Assembly: GCA_002454505.1 (NCBI GenBank)
Contig: DKJA01000047.1
Location: 1 to 27,237 of the forward strand
Length of the DNA: 27,237 bases
Direction of reading: 5' to 3'
From: Oxalobacteraceae bacterium UBA6704
Lineage (GTDB): Bacteria; Pseudomonadota; Gammaproteobacteria; Burkholderiales; Burkholderiaceae_D
The notes below the pieces were generated by a model. It ran no database searches. It worked only from the letters and a program-made list of their open reading frames with translations, and had not been told where the DNA came from. Every line of letters starts with the position of its first letter. Positions within the stretch are counted from its first letter, which is position 1. Both the position numbers and the translations under genes were made by a program. Shown piece after piece: positions 7,328 to 16,004 of the stretch.

Positions 7328-7342
7328 GCGTTGGTAAATTGC

Positions 7343-7660
7343 TTACTTGGATGCGACGGTCAGTTCGCTCTTGACTTCCTTGACACCGGCGACGGCCGAT
7401 GCGGCCTGAATTGCCTTGGTGCCTTCATCGGTGTTGGCCACGGTGCCGGTCAGCGTGACGACGCCGCCAGCCGAGGCCACGCCGATCGATTTCTGGTCGG
7501 CCAGTGCAGCCTGCACTTTCGAAGTCAGCGCGGTATCGCCCGAAGCGGCGGCGGCGCCAGCCATGGCTGCATCCTGCTGCGGCTCGGCGGCGTAGGCGGC
7601 GGAACCCAGGGACAGGGAAGCGGCGGCCAGCAGGGAGGCGATCAGTTTGGTGTTCGTCAT
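7343..7660 (-). CDS. Secreted BON-domain protein (OsmY-like)
   Basis: This 105-residue protein has a Sec signal peptide (residues 1-24, K5 then a hydrophobic core, cleavage probably after AAYA). A short Ala-rich linker and one BON domain follow at about 41-103, with the glycine/valine pattern GVASAGGVVTLTGTV and a VAGVKEVKSELTV ending. BON domains occur in osmotically induced periplasmic proteins such as OsmY and are thought to bind phospholipid surfaces or other envelope parts. The ATG at 7660 has GGAG nine bases upstream. The gene is monocistronic: a sigma-54 promoter lies 46 bases upstream of the start codon and a strong terminator lies downstream. Its position behind glrR suggests it is an output of that envelope-stress system. 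Confidence 0.9.
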   Translation of the reverse strand: MTNTKLIASLLAAASLSLGSAAYAAEPQQDAAMAGAAAASGDTALTSKVQAALADQKSIGVASAGGVVTLTGTVANTDEGTKAIQAASAVAGVKEVKSELTVASK

Positions 7661-7716
7661 GGTTAGTTCTCCATCGAAGTTTTAAAAGTTACGCCGTGTG
7701 ACGTTGACCTATCCAT

Positions 7717-7732
7717 TGCAAGCGCCGTGCCA
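7717..7732 (-). promoter_or_regulatory. Sigma-54 (-24/-12) promoter of the BON gene
   Basis: The minus strand reads TGGCACG-GCGC-TTGCA, a full match to the sigma-54 consensus TGGCACG-N4-TTGCW. The invariant GG falls at 7731-7730 (-25/-24) and GC at 7719-7718 (-13/-12). This places +1 near 7706 and gives a leader of about 46 bases. A sigma-54 activator is the neighbouring gene, and enhancer and IHF sites lie upstream. Confidence 0.88.
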
Positions 7733-7751
7733 GGTCAAGAATGTCTAGCAA

Positions 7752-7764
7752 AATCAGTAACTTG
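7752..7764. promoter_or_regulatory. Probable IHF binding site
   Basis: AATCAGTAACTTG fits the IHF consensus WATCARNNNNTTR at every fixed position. It lies at about -46 to -58 relative to the sigma-54 start, between promoter and enhancers, which is where DNA bending is needed for activator looping. Confidence 0.65.
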
Positions 7765-7826
7765 GAATTTTCGGTGGGCGGGAATTGCCCGAGAGGAAGG
7801 AAAAACCGGGGAGGCGGGAGGGAATC

Positions 7827-7844
7827 TGTCGTGAAACGGCGACA
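7827..7844. promoter_or_regulatory. glrR: Probable GlrR enhancer site 1
   Basis: TGTC-GTGAAACGGC-GACA has exactly the TGTC-N10-GACA form known for enterobacterial GlrR sites. Symmetry extends to CTGTCG/CGACAG. The site is centred near -130 from the predicted sigma-54 start. Confidence 0.75.
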
Positions 7845-7868
7845 GGTTCCGGCCGAGTTAAACCAAGT

Positions 7869-7884
7869 GCCTGATTTTACAGGC
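7869..7884 (-). terminator. Weak hairpin just after glrR
   Basis: On the minus strand GCCTG and CAGGC enclose a TAAAAT loop one base after the glrR stop codon. The stem is only 5 bp and the following bases (ACTTGGTTT) are a poor T-run, so read-through into the BON gene is possible. Confidence 0.3.
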
Positions 7885-7885
7885 T

Positions 7886-9258
<1,373 letters not shown>

Positions 9259-9262
<4 letters not shown>

Positions 9263-9837
9263 CGCGCACCTCCCGCCGGGCCGCCGGAAGGCCGCACCGG
9301 CAGCCCCCGCTCGATGGCCTTCAGCGCTTCCAGCGTTTCGTTCAGCTGGTCCGACTTGCGCTGGGTTTCCTTCAGCTGCGTGGACAGCCGCTCGGCATGC
9401 TCGCCCAGCCGCCGCGCTTCCGCGCAATAGCTCGACAGCAGCTGGGCCAGCGGCCGCAGGCCCTGTGCGGCGGGATCGGTGGACGCGGCCACGCTGTCGA
9501 ACTGGGCCTGGGCGCGCGGCAGGTCGCCGCCGCCGCGCGTCAGCATCAGGTTCATGCCGATCTGCAGGCTCAGTTTCGGCGTGCGCTGCTGCATCAGCAG
9601 GCCGGACAGCTCTTTCAGCAGCTCTCCCTGCGTCATCCGCCGCAGCGACTGGTGGTAGGCCAGCAGCGGCGCCACCTCGTCGGGCGGCGTGATGCGGGCC
9701 ACCGGCAGCGGCACCGGGTGGACAGGCAGCGGCGCGGGGTAGTGCACGGGCATGGCGCGCTGCGTGCCGCAGCCCGCGAGCAGCAGTGGCAGCAGCAGCG
9801 GGACCAGCAGCGGCAGGTATCGGTAGTCGGTTCTCAT
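9259..9837 (-). CDS. qseG: QseG-like outer-membrane lipoprotein of the Glr system
   Basis: This 192-residue predicted lipoprotein has a signal peptide whose lipobox ends LLLAGC (Cys at about residue 22). A proline-rich stretch then leads to a helical body with coiled-coil character near the C-terminus (ERLSTQLKETQRKSDQLNE). It lies between the sensor kinase and response regulator, the position of qseG (yfhG) in enterobacteria, where the lipoprotein helps control the kinase. Sequence similarity is hard to judge by eye, so the symbol rests mainly on gene order, size and lipobox. The ATG at 9837 is 19 bases after the kinase stop, and the gene end overlaps the glrR start by ATGA. It probably resides in the outer membrane facing the periplasm. 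Confidence 0.8.
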
Positions 9838-9856
9838 GGGGCGGTTGTTCAGGCAA

Positions 9857-11272
9857 TCACAAAGGAAGTTCGATGCGGAAGTGGGCACCGGGCGCGGCGG
9901 GCAGCAGCTGCAGTATGCCGCCATGGGCGACGACGTATTCGCGCACGATCGACAGGCCGATGCCGTTGCCGCGGCGCGCGCCGGGCGGCTGGCGTTCGCC
10001 CTGGTAGAAGGGCTCGAAGACGCGCGCCGCATCGGCCGGCGCCACGCCCGGGCCCTGGTCGATGCAGTCGATGCGCAGCATGCCGTCGGCCGGCGCGACG
10101 ATGAAGCGGATCGTGCCGCCGTCGGGCGAAAAGCGCACGGCATTCGACAGCAGGTTGCTGGCCACGACCTCGATCTTGGCGGCGTCCACGCGGGCTTCCG
10201 GCGCGGTGCCTTCGACCATCACGGTCAGGCTGCGTGCCTGCCATTGCAGGCGCTGGGTATCGACGACGCGGCGCAGCAGCGCGGGAATATCGGTGCGGCG
10301 GCGCTGCAGGTGCTGGGCGTCGAAGCTGGCAGCATTGTAACGCAGCAGGTCTTCGATCTGCGTCTGCAGCGATGCCGTGTTCTGCCGCAGGATCGCGGCG
10401 ATCTCGCGCTGGTTCGGCGCCAGCGGCCCGGCCACTTCGTCCTCCAGCAGCGCGACGCCTTCCACCAGCGCGGCCAGCGGCGTCTTCAGTTCGTGCGAGA
10501 TATGGCGCAGGAAGCGCGCCTTGTCCGCCTCCAGGTCGGCCAGCCGCTGGCGCAGCCAGTCCAGGTGGCGGCCCAGCCGGCGCAGGTCGCGCGGACCGGC
10601 CACTTCGATCGGCACGTCGTAGCGGTTGCCGCCCAACTGGCCGATGGCGCTTTCGATCTGCCGCAGCGGCCGCGCCAGCCACAGGCCGAAGGCGATGGCC
10701 AGCACGGCGGCCAGTCCGATCGACAGCGCCACCTGGCCCTGCAGGATATTGCGGCGCTGTTCCAGTTCGTCGAGGATGGCGGCATTGCGGCGCTCCACCT
10801 CCTGCTTGACTTCCTGCGCCAGCTCGCTGTTGATGGCCGGCAGCTGGGCCAGCGCCACGTCGAGCCGCAACTGCCGCGCGCCATGCCGCTCGGCCGGCAT
10901 CTCGATGGCCTCCCAGGCGGCCGCGCCGTTGCGGCGCCAGTCCGCGAAGGCGGCCGGTTCGGCGCCGGGCAGCGCCGCGCCGATCGCGTCGAGCGCCGCC
11001 TGCGCATCGCGCCACGCTTCGGCAAAGCGGTCGCGGAAGGCGGCGTCGTCCAGCACGAGGAACTGGCGCGCACTGCGCTCCATCGTCACGCTGCGTTCGG
11101 CCAGCCGCTGCGCATTGGCCGACAGCGCGATCGCCTCGTTGCCGGTGGCCCGGCTCAGCGCCGCCAGCCGGTCCAGCGTCAGCAGCGCGTGCACGGACGT
11201 GGCGCTGAGCAGCGCGGCAATCAGCAGGAAGGCAACCAGCGACAGCTGGCGGAACGATAGCTTGATGGGCAT
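9857..11272 (-). CDS. glrK: Envelope sensor histidine kinase, GlrK (QseE)-like
   Basis: This is a 471-residue inner-membrane histidine kinase. TM1 is about residues 9-30, followed by a periplasmic helical sensor of roughly 145 residues and TM2 at about 180-200. A HAMP-like linker leads to the dimerisation domain with FLRHISHELKTPLAALVEG, phospho-acceptor H260. The ATPase domain shows the N-box NLLSNAVRFSPDGG, the DQGPGVAP motif and GNGIGLSIV. The segments MERSARQFLVLDD and FEPFYQGERQ resemble E. coli GlrK. The ATG at 11272 gives MPIKLSFRQLSLV. It is the first gene of the operon glrK-qseG-glrR and is divergent from the aryl-polyene operon across 424 bp. Confidence 0.93.
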   Translation of the reverse strand: MPIKLSFRQLSLVAFLLIAALLSATSVHALLTLDRLAALSRATGNEAIALSANAQRLAERSVTMERSARQFLVLDDAAFRDRFAEAWRDAQAALDAIGAALPGAEPAAFADWRRNGAAAWEAIEMPAERHGARQLRLDVALAQLPAINSELAQEVKQEVERRNAAILDELEQRRNILQGQVALSIGLAAVLAIAFGLWLARPLRQIESAIGQLGGNRYDVPIEVAGPRDLRRLGRHLDWLRQRLADLEADKARFLRHISHELKTPLAALVEGVALLEDEVAGPLAPNQREIAAILRQNTASLQTQIEDLLRYNAASFDAQHLQRRRTDIPALLRRVVDTQRLQWQARSLTVMVEGTAPEARVDAAKIEVVASNLLSNAVRFSPDGGTIRFIVAPADGMLRIDCIDQGPGVAPADAARVFEPFYQGERQPPGARRGNGIGLSIVREYVVAHGGILQLLPAAPGAHFRIELPL

Positions 11273-11321
11273 GGGCCGGGCGTGGATGCGAGCGTGGATG
11301 CGATCTGATGTTAACTAACGA

Positions 11322-11350
11322 ATAATAGTGGAAAACGGCGCGGGGATGAA
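11322..11350 (-). promoter_or_regulatory. Possible sigma-70 promoter of the glr operon
   Basis: On the minus strand TATTAT (11327-11322, five of six matches) is preceded at 17 bases by TTCATC (11350-11345, three of six). The start would fall near 11315, giving a leader of about 43 bases before glrK. Confidence 0.4.
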
Positions 11351-11352
11351 GT

Positions 11353-11398
11353 CCGGTTGGCTGGACCGGGCCCGCGCCGGCCGGTGTTTTTATTTTTT
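11353..11398 (+). terminator. Orphan plus-strand terminator with a competing stem
   Basis: ACCGG(G)CC (11365-11372) pairs with GGCCGGT (11379-11385) and is followed by GTTTTTATTTTTT (11386-11398), a good intrinsic terminator. The upstream CCGGT (11353-11357) can pair instead with the same ACCGG, so two exclusive hairpins are possible. No plus-strand gene ends here. The rest of the 424-bp gap (11273-11696) holds the two divergent promoters and no convincing gene. Confidence 0.65.
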
Positions 11399-11577
11399 CA
11401 TTCGCGCCCGCCGGAGCGCTGCATTAATCGGCGCGGGCAACCGGCATTGGCGGGGATTACCAGTCGAGTTACAAATATTTTGGCCTTCGTGACAATCTGC
11501 CGCCGTGCGGCGCGGCCTGGCGCAGAACCTGCACCGTCAAAAACACAACGGTCAAGAGTTTCTTGCGGCATAAGTTT

Positions 11578-11606
11578 TTGTATTTGGAGTGTTGCTCGTT
11601 TATAAT
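11578..11606 (+). promoter_or_regulatory. Probable sigma-70 promoter of the aryl-polyene operon
   Basis: A perfect TATAAT (11601-11606) is preceded at 17 bases by TTGTAT (11578-11583, three of six). Transcription would begin near 11613, about 84 bases before the first gene. About 35 bp upstream of the -35 box, ACCGT (11533-11537) and ACGGT (11548-11552) form an inverted repeat that could be an operator. Confidence 0.6.
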
Positions 11607-11696
11607 CTGACGCCAGTAACTGCCACAAAAAAAATCGCAGTGGCGCACAGATCAAAGCTGTTTTTTCAAGGCTGACCACCGCGACGGGGAATCGAA

Positions 11697-12437
11697 ATGC
11701 ACAGGGCAGGGGTGAGTTTTTCCATTCTCGGGCAGGCTGCCTGGGCGCCCGGCGTGGACACGCCGGAACAGTGGTCCGCATGGGCCGCCGCGCCGTGGCC
11801 GATTGCCGCCGACGGCGAGCCGGGCGTGCGGGCGATGCCGCCGATGCTGCGCCGCCGGCTGGGCCAGCTGGGCAAGATGGCGCTGGAAACGGCCTATGCC
11901 GCGCTGGACGGGCGCGCCGATGTCCCCACCGTGTTCTGTTCGCGCCATGGCGAAACGGCGCGTGCCATTGCCTTGCTGGCCGACCTGGCGCAGCGCGCGC
12001 CGCTGTCGCCGACCGCTTTCGGCATGTCCGTGCACAACGCCAATGCCGGGCTGTTCTCGATCGCCCGCGCCGACCGCGCCAACCATATCGCGCTGGCTGC
12101 CGGTACCAGCACGCTGGAACACGCCGTCATCGAAGCATGCGGCCTGCTGGCCGACGGCGAGCCGCTGGTGCTGCTGGTGACGGCCGACACGCCGCTGCCG
12201 GCGATTTTCGCCGGGTTCGCCGACCGCGACGAGCAGCCGCACGCGTTTGCCTGGCTGCTGGCGCCGGCCGGCGCGGACGGCGTGCAATGCGCGCTGGACT
12301 GGACCGCCGCCGCTCCGGACGAAGCGGCCGGCGGCCTGCCGGGCAGCCTGGATGTGCTGCGTTTCATGGCCGGCAATGCGCGGCAGTTCGAGCGCGTGGC
12401 GCAGCGGCGCCGCTGGCGCTGGAGCCGCGATGCTTGA
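11697..12437 (+). CDS. apeC: APE ketosynthase chain-length factor
   Basis: This 246-residue protein is of the short beta-ketoacyl-synthase-like type (Pfam Ketoacyl-synt_2), the partner subunit that pairs with the catalytic ketosynthase in aryl-polyene synthases. The nucleophile-elbow region reads AFGMSVHNANAGLFSIA and lacks the active Cys, as expected for a chain-length factor. The segment MPPMLRRRLGQLGKMALE is also typical. It is roughly half the length of a full ketosynthase, which is normal for this subgroup. The ATG at 11697 has GGGGA seven bases upstream. It is the first gene of the operon and overlaps the next gene by 8 bases. The symbol follows the Xenorhabdus ApeC naming; the catalytic partner is ApeO at 24393. 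Confidence 0.9.
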   Translation: MHRAGVSFSILGQAAWAPGVDTPEQWSAWAAAPWPIAADGEPGVRAMPPMLRRRLGQLGKMALETAYAALDGRADVPTVFCSRHGETARAIALLADLAQRAPLSPTAFGMSVHNANAGLFSIARADRANHIALAAGTSTLEHAVIEACGLLADGEPLVLLVTADTPLPAIFAGFADRDEQPHAFAWLLAPAGADGVQCALDWTAAAPDEAAGGLPGSLDVLRFMAGNARQFERVAQRRRWRWSRDA

Positions 12438-13203
12438 TGCGGCGGGGCGGTACTGGCGCGTGGGCGCCACCGGCCTGTCGTTCGCCGTGTTCGGCATCGG
12501 CGGGCTGGCCTTGCGGGTGGCCGTGTTTCCGCTGCTGGGCGTCGCGGTAAGGCAGCGCGGCCGGCGCGAAGTGGTGGCGCGGGAGATCATCCGCCGCGCC
12601 TTCCGCGCCTATGTGGACCTGATGCGCGCGCTGGGCGTGCTGCGCTATGAAGTGAGCGGCCTGGAAAAGCTGGACCGCCGGGGCCTGCTGATCCTGGCGA
12701 ACCACCCGACGCTGATCGACACGGTCTTCCTGATGGCGTTCGTGCGCAACGCGGACTGCATCGTCAAGGGCGCCCTGTGGCGCAACCCGTTCACGGGCGG
12801 GCCGGTACGGGCGGCCGGTTATCTCAGCAATGACGGCGGCGCCGACCTGGTCGGCGACTGCATCGCCTCGCTGGAGCGGGGCAACAACCTGATCGTGTTC
12901 CCGGAAGGGACGCGCACGCCGTGCGGCGGGGCCATCAGCCTGAAACGGGGCGCCGCCAATATCGCCGTGCGGGGCGGGCGCGACATCACGCCGGTGGTGA
13001 TCCGCTGCATGCCGCTGACGCTGGGCAAGGGCGACAAGTGGTGGCGGGTGCCGCCGTGCCGCGTGCACTTCACGCTGGCGGTGCAGGACGACGTGGCAGT
13101 GGCGGCGTTCAGCGCGGGCGGCACCAGCGACGTGCTGGCGGCGCGCCGCCTGACCGATTTTTTGCAGGATTATTTTACGGGGAAGTACCAAGGCCATGCT
13201 TGA
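12430..13203 (+). CDS. 1-acyl-glycerol-3-phosphate-type acyltransferase (PlsC family)
   Basis: This 257-residue PlsC-like acyltransferase probably transfers the polyene or a fatty acyl chain to a lipid acceptor at the inner membrane. An N-terminal hydrophobic segment (about residues 13-40) is followed by the catalytic motif NHPTLID (H92 to D97, HX4D) and the acceptor-binding motif FPEGTR. The ATG at 12430 has GGAG five bases upstream and overlaps the apeC stop. A much longer open frame from 12247 would run through apeC and is not used. It ends in an 8-base overlap with the first acyl carrier protein gene. A PlsC-type gene next to paired ACPs is a hallmark of aryl-polyene clusters; the acceptor is inferred. 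Confidence 0.9.
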   Translation: MLDAAGRYWRVGATGLSFAVFGIGGLALRVAVFPLLGVAVRQRGRREVVAREIIRRAFRAYVDLMRALGVLRYEVSGLEKLDRRGLLILANHPTLIDTVFLMAFVRNADCIVKGALWRNPFTGGPVRAAGYLSNDGGADLVGDCIASLERGNNLIVFPEGTRTPCGGAISLKRGAANIAVRGGRDITPVVIRCMPLTLGKGDKWWRVPPCRVHFTLAVQDDVAVAAFSAGGTSDVLAARRLTDFLQDYFTGKYQGHA

Positions 13204-13450
13204 ACAAGAAGTGAAGGAACTGATCATCGACGTGCTCCAGCTGGAGGACATCGGGCCGGCCGATATCGACGCCGACGCGCCGCTGTTCGTCGAAGGCCTG
13301 GGGCTCGATTCGATCGATGCGCTGGAACTGGGCGTGGCACTGCAGAAGAAGTACGGCATTTCGCTGTCCGCCGACTCGGCCGACACGCGCCGCCATTTCG
13401 CCTCGGTGCGCGCGCTGGCGGCGATGATCGAGACCCATCGCAAGCAATAA
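13196..13450 (+). CDS. apeE: APE acyl carrier protein 1
   Basis: This 84-residue acyl carrier protein has the phosphopantetheine motif GLDSIDALEL; the attachment serine is S39. It is predicted to carry the growing aryl-polyene chain in the cytosol. The start overlaps the preceding acyltransferase stop by 8 bases. It is followed after 10 bases by the second carrier protein, which has AAGGAG before its start. Which of the two carriers takes the starter unit and which elongates cannot be read from sequence; the symbol is assigned by order. Confidence 0.92.
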   Translation: MLEQEVKELIIDVLQLEDIGPADIDADAPLFVEGLGLDSIDALELGVALQKKYGISLSADSADTRRHFASVRALAAMIETHRKQ

Positions 13451-13460
13451 GGAGCACGAC

Positions 13461-13730
13461 ATGATTGAACTGAGCGAAATGAGCCGTGCCGAACTGCAGG
13501 CCTGGGTGATCGGCCTGCTGGCCGAGATGTTCGAGCTGGATGCGGCGGAACTGACGGCGGAATCGAACCTGTACGCCGACCTGGACATCGACAGCATCGA
13601 CGCCGTCGACCTGGCCGTCAAGCTGAAGCAGCTGACCGGCAAGCGCCTGCAGCCGGAAGTGTTCAAGACGATCCGCACCATCGGCGACGTGGTCGATGCG
13701 CTGTCCGGCGTCACCGAACCGGCGCTCTGA
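13461..13730 (+). CDS. apeF: APE acyl carrier protein 2
   Basis: This 89-residue acyl carrier protein has the motif DLDIDSIDAVDL; S45 is the phosphopantetheine site. It shares the four-helix pattern with the preceding carrier but diverges clearly in sequence (helix III reads KRLQPEVFKTIRTIGDVV), so it is not a recent duplicate. The ATG at 13461 has AAGGAG eight bases upstream. Paired, divergent carriers are typical of aryl-polyene and flexirubin clusters. Confidence 0.92.
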   Translation: MIELSEMSRAELQAWVIGLLAEMFELDAAELTAESNLYADLDIDSIDAVDLAVKLKQLTGKRLQPEVFKTIRTIGDVVDALSGVTEPAL

Positions 13731-13744
13731 CCGGCCGGACCAGC

Positions 13745-14290
13745 ATGCTGCTCAATATTGTCACCGTGGTGGTCACGGTGCTGTATCCGCTGGCCATCTG
13801 GTTCGGCCACGGCCAGATCGAGCCCCGCTGGCTGGCCGGCCTGCTGCTGCTGGCCGCCGCCGCGCGGCTGCCGGCGCTGCGCCTGTCCGGCCTGGCCCGC
13901 TGGTCGGTGGCCGGGGCGCTGGTGCTGGTGGCGGCCGCCATGTGGAGCAACCTGCTGCTGCCGCTGAAACTGTACCCGGTGCTCGTCAATGCCGCGCTGC
14001 TGGCCGGCTTCGGCGCCAGCCTGTTCACGCCCGTGTCGGCGATCGAACGGATGGCGCGGCTGTCGGGCCAGCAGTTCCCGCCCGCCGCGCAGGCCTATAT
14101 GCGCACCGCCACGCAGGTGTGGTGCGGCTTCTTCGTCTTCAACGGCGCCGTCGCCTTCGGCACGGCATTGTGGGCCAGCGAGGCGGTATGGTCGCTGTAC
14201 ACTGGCGTGATTTCCTATGCGCTGATGGGCCTCCTGTTCGCCGGCGAATATCTCGTCCGGCTGCGTTTCAAGCGCCTGCACCATGTCTGA
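13745..14290 (+). CDS. APE cluster membrane protein (COG4648)
   Basis: This 181-residue integral membrane protein has about five predicted hydrophobic segments (near residues 2-19, 30-42, 53-70, 80-96 and 140-170) and matches the uncharacterised COG4648 family found in aryl-polyene clusters (ApeG position). Recognisable features are the FTPVSAIERMARL segment and WCGFFVFNGAVAF. The start lies 14 bases after the second carrier gene, with no strong ribosome site. It overlaps the next start by 8 bases. Its function is unknown; a role in membrane handling of the product is inferred from position alone. Confidence 0.85.
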   Translation: MLLNIVTVVVTVLYPLAIWFGHGQIEPRWLAGLLLLAAAARLPALRLSGLARWSVAGALVLVAAAMWSNLLLPLKLYPVLVNAALLAGFGASLFTPVSAIERMARLSGQQFPPAAQAYMRTATQVWCGFFVFNGAVAFGTALWASEAVWSLYTGVISYALMGLLFAGEYLVRLRFKRLHHV

Positions 14291-16004
14291 CATGCTCCCT
14301 TCGCTGGCCGTGCGGCTTGCCGCGCGGCCCGGCACCTTCCCCATCGGCGTGCGCGACGGCGCCCCTGTCGCCACGGGCGCGTTCCTCGCCCGCATGCGCG
14401 CGTGGCAGGCGCTGCTGCAGCGGCACGGCGGCACGCACTACGCGCTGTACCTCGAAGACAGCATCGAATTCGGCGCCGCGCTGCTGGGCGCCTGGCAGGC
14501 CGGCAAGACGGTGTGGCTCAGCGCCGACACGCTGGACGCCACCTGCGCCACGTTGAGCGAACAGGTGGACGGCTTCCTCGGCGCCTTCCCGGTGTCTTGC
14601 GCGCCGCTGCAGCCCACCGACGAAGACAGCGATGCGAATGCCGTGCCGCCACGCGCGCTCGATCCGGCCGCCGCCGCGCTGGTCGTCTTCACGTCCGGCA
14701 GCACCGGCGCCGCGCAGGCGATTCCCAAGCAGCTGCGCCAGATCGCCAGCGAAGTCGCTGCGCTGGAAGGGCTGTTCGGCGCGGAGGCCGAGGGGGCCGC
14801 CGTCGTTGCCACCGTCTCGCACCAGCACATCTACGGCTTGCTGTTCAAGGTACTGTGGCCCCTGGCGGCCGGCCGCATGATGCATGCGCACAGCGTTGCC
14901 TTTCCCGAAGCGCTGGCGCCGCTGCTGGCCGCCGGCCCCTGCTTGCTGGTGGCCAGCCCGGCCCACCTGAAGCGCTTGCCGGACCACCTGGACTGGCAGG
15001 GCGCCCGCATGCAGCTGCGTGCCGTGTTCTCGTCCGGCGGCCCGCTGCCGGCGGAGACGGCGCAGGCCTGCGGCACGCTGCTGGGCCACGTGCCGGCCGA
15101 AGTGTTCGGCAGCTCGGAAACGGGCGGCATCGCCTGGCGCCGCCGGCCCGACGAGATGTGGACGCCGTTCCCCACCGTCGCCTGGCGGCTTGCCGACGGC
15201 ATGCTGGCAGTGCGCTCGCCGCACCTGGCCGATGACGGCTGGCTGACGCTGGCCGACCGCGCCATGGCGGCCGATGGCAACCGTTTCCTGCTGCTGGGCC
15301 GCGGCGACCGCATCGTCAAGCTGGAGGAAAAACGCATCTCGCTGGACGCGATGGAAGCGGCGCTGCTGGCCTCCGGCCTGGTGCTGGAAGCGCGCGTGGC
15401 GCTGTGCGATCCGGCGCCGGGCCAGCGGCAGGTGCTGGCCGCCTTCGTCGTACCGACGCCGGCCGGCCGGCGTGTGCTGGACGAAGAGGGCAAGCTGGCA
15501 TTGAACAGCCGCCTGAAAGCGGTGCTGGCCGCCGTTGTCGATGCCGTGGCGCTGCCGCGGCGCTGGCGCTATCTGGACCAGCTGCCCGTCAATGCGCAAG
15601 GCAAGACCACGGTGGCCGCCCTGCTGGCGCTGCTGGGCGGCGATGCGCCGCGTTTTCCTCACGTGCGTGCGCTGGCGATTGAAACGAACCGCGTGCTGCT
15701 GGAAGTCACTGCGCCGGCCAGCCTGGCGTGGTTCGACGGCCATTTCGCCGAGGCGCCGATCCTGCCTGGCGTGGCGCAGGTCGAGTGGGCGATCCATTAC
15801 GGCCGCCGCCATTTCGCACTGCCGGCCGCGTTCCGCGCGATGCATGCGCTGAAATTCCAGCATGTGATCCAGCCGGACACGCCGGTGCAGCTGGAGCTGC
15901 TGCACGATAAGGGCAAGGGCCAGCTGACGTTCGCGTACAAGTCGGATGCCGGCCAGCACGCCAGCGGCCGCATTCTGTTCAACGGGGAGACGGCCGATGT
16001 TTGA
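14283..16004 (+). CDS. apeH: Acyl-ACP ligase fused to hot-dog dehydratase (ApeH-ApeI)
   Basis: This 573-residue two-domain enzyme has an N-terminal AMP-binding ligase. It shows the P-loop TSGSTG (137-142), VFGSSETGGIAW, GRGDRIVKLEEKRISLD and the catalytic lysine K441 in NAQGKTTV. It is predicted to activate the aryl starter acid and load it on an acyl carrier protein. Residues about 458-570 are a FabZ-like hot-dog domain reading GHFAEAPILPGVAQVEWA. H487 and E501 are 14 residues apart, the spacing of the FabZ catalytic pair. In the E. coli and Xenorhabdus clusters these are, to my knowledge, separate genes (apeH, apeI). The ATG at 14283 overlaps the preceding stop by 8 bases. Confidence 0.92.
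   Translation: MSDMLPSLAVRLAARPGTFPIGVRDGAPVATGAFLARMRAWQALLQRHGGTHYALYLEDSIEFGAALLGAWQAGKTVWLSADTLDATCATLSEQVDGFLGAFPVSCAPLQPTDEDSDANAVPPRALDPAAAALVVFTSGSTGAAQAIPKQLRQIASEVAALEGLFGAEAEGAAVVATVSHQHIYGLLFKVLWPLAAGRMMHAHSVAFPEALAPLLAAGPCLLVASPAHLKRLPDHLDWQGARMQLRAVFSSGGPLPAETAQACGTLLGHVPAEVFGSSETGGIAWRRRPDEMWTPFPTVAWRLADGMLAVRSPHLADDGWLTLADRAMAADGNRFLLLGRGDRIVKLEEKRISLDAMEAALLASGLVLEARVALCDPAPGQRQVLAAFVVPTPAGRRVLDEEGKLALNSRLKAVLAAVVDAVALPRRWRYLDQLPVNAQGKTTVAALLALLGGDAPRFPHVRALAIETNRVLLEVTAPASLAWFDGHFAEAPILPGVAQVEWAIHYGRRHFALPAAFRAMHALKFQHVIQPDTPVQLELLHDKGKGQLTFAYKSDAGQHASGRILFNGETADV

Noticed and set aside
7735..7740. TTGACC as a sigma-70 -35 box for the BON gene
   Set aside because: It directly abuts the -24 element, but no acceptable -10 hexamer lies 16-18 bases downstream. 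The sigma-54 match is far better.
11273..11696. GlrR or sigma-54 control of the aryl-polyene operon
   Set aside because: No TGTC-N10-GACA palindrome and no -24/-12 promoter were found in this gap. The visible promoter is sigma-70-like, so adjacency alone does not support regulation.
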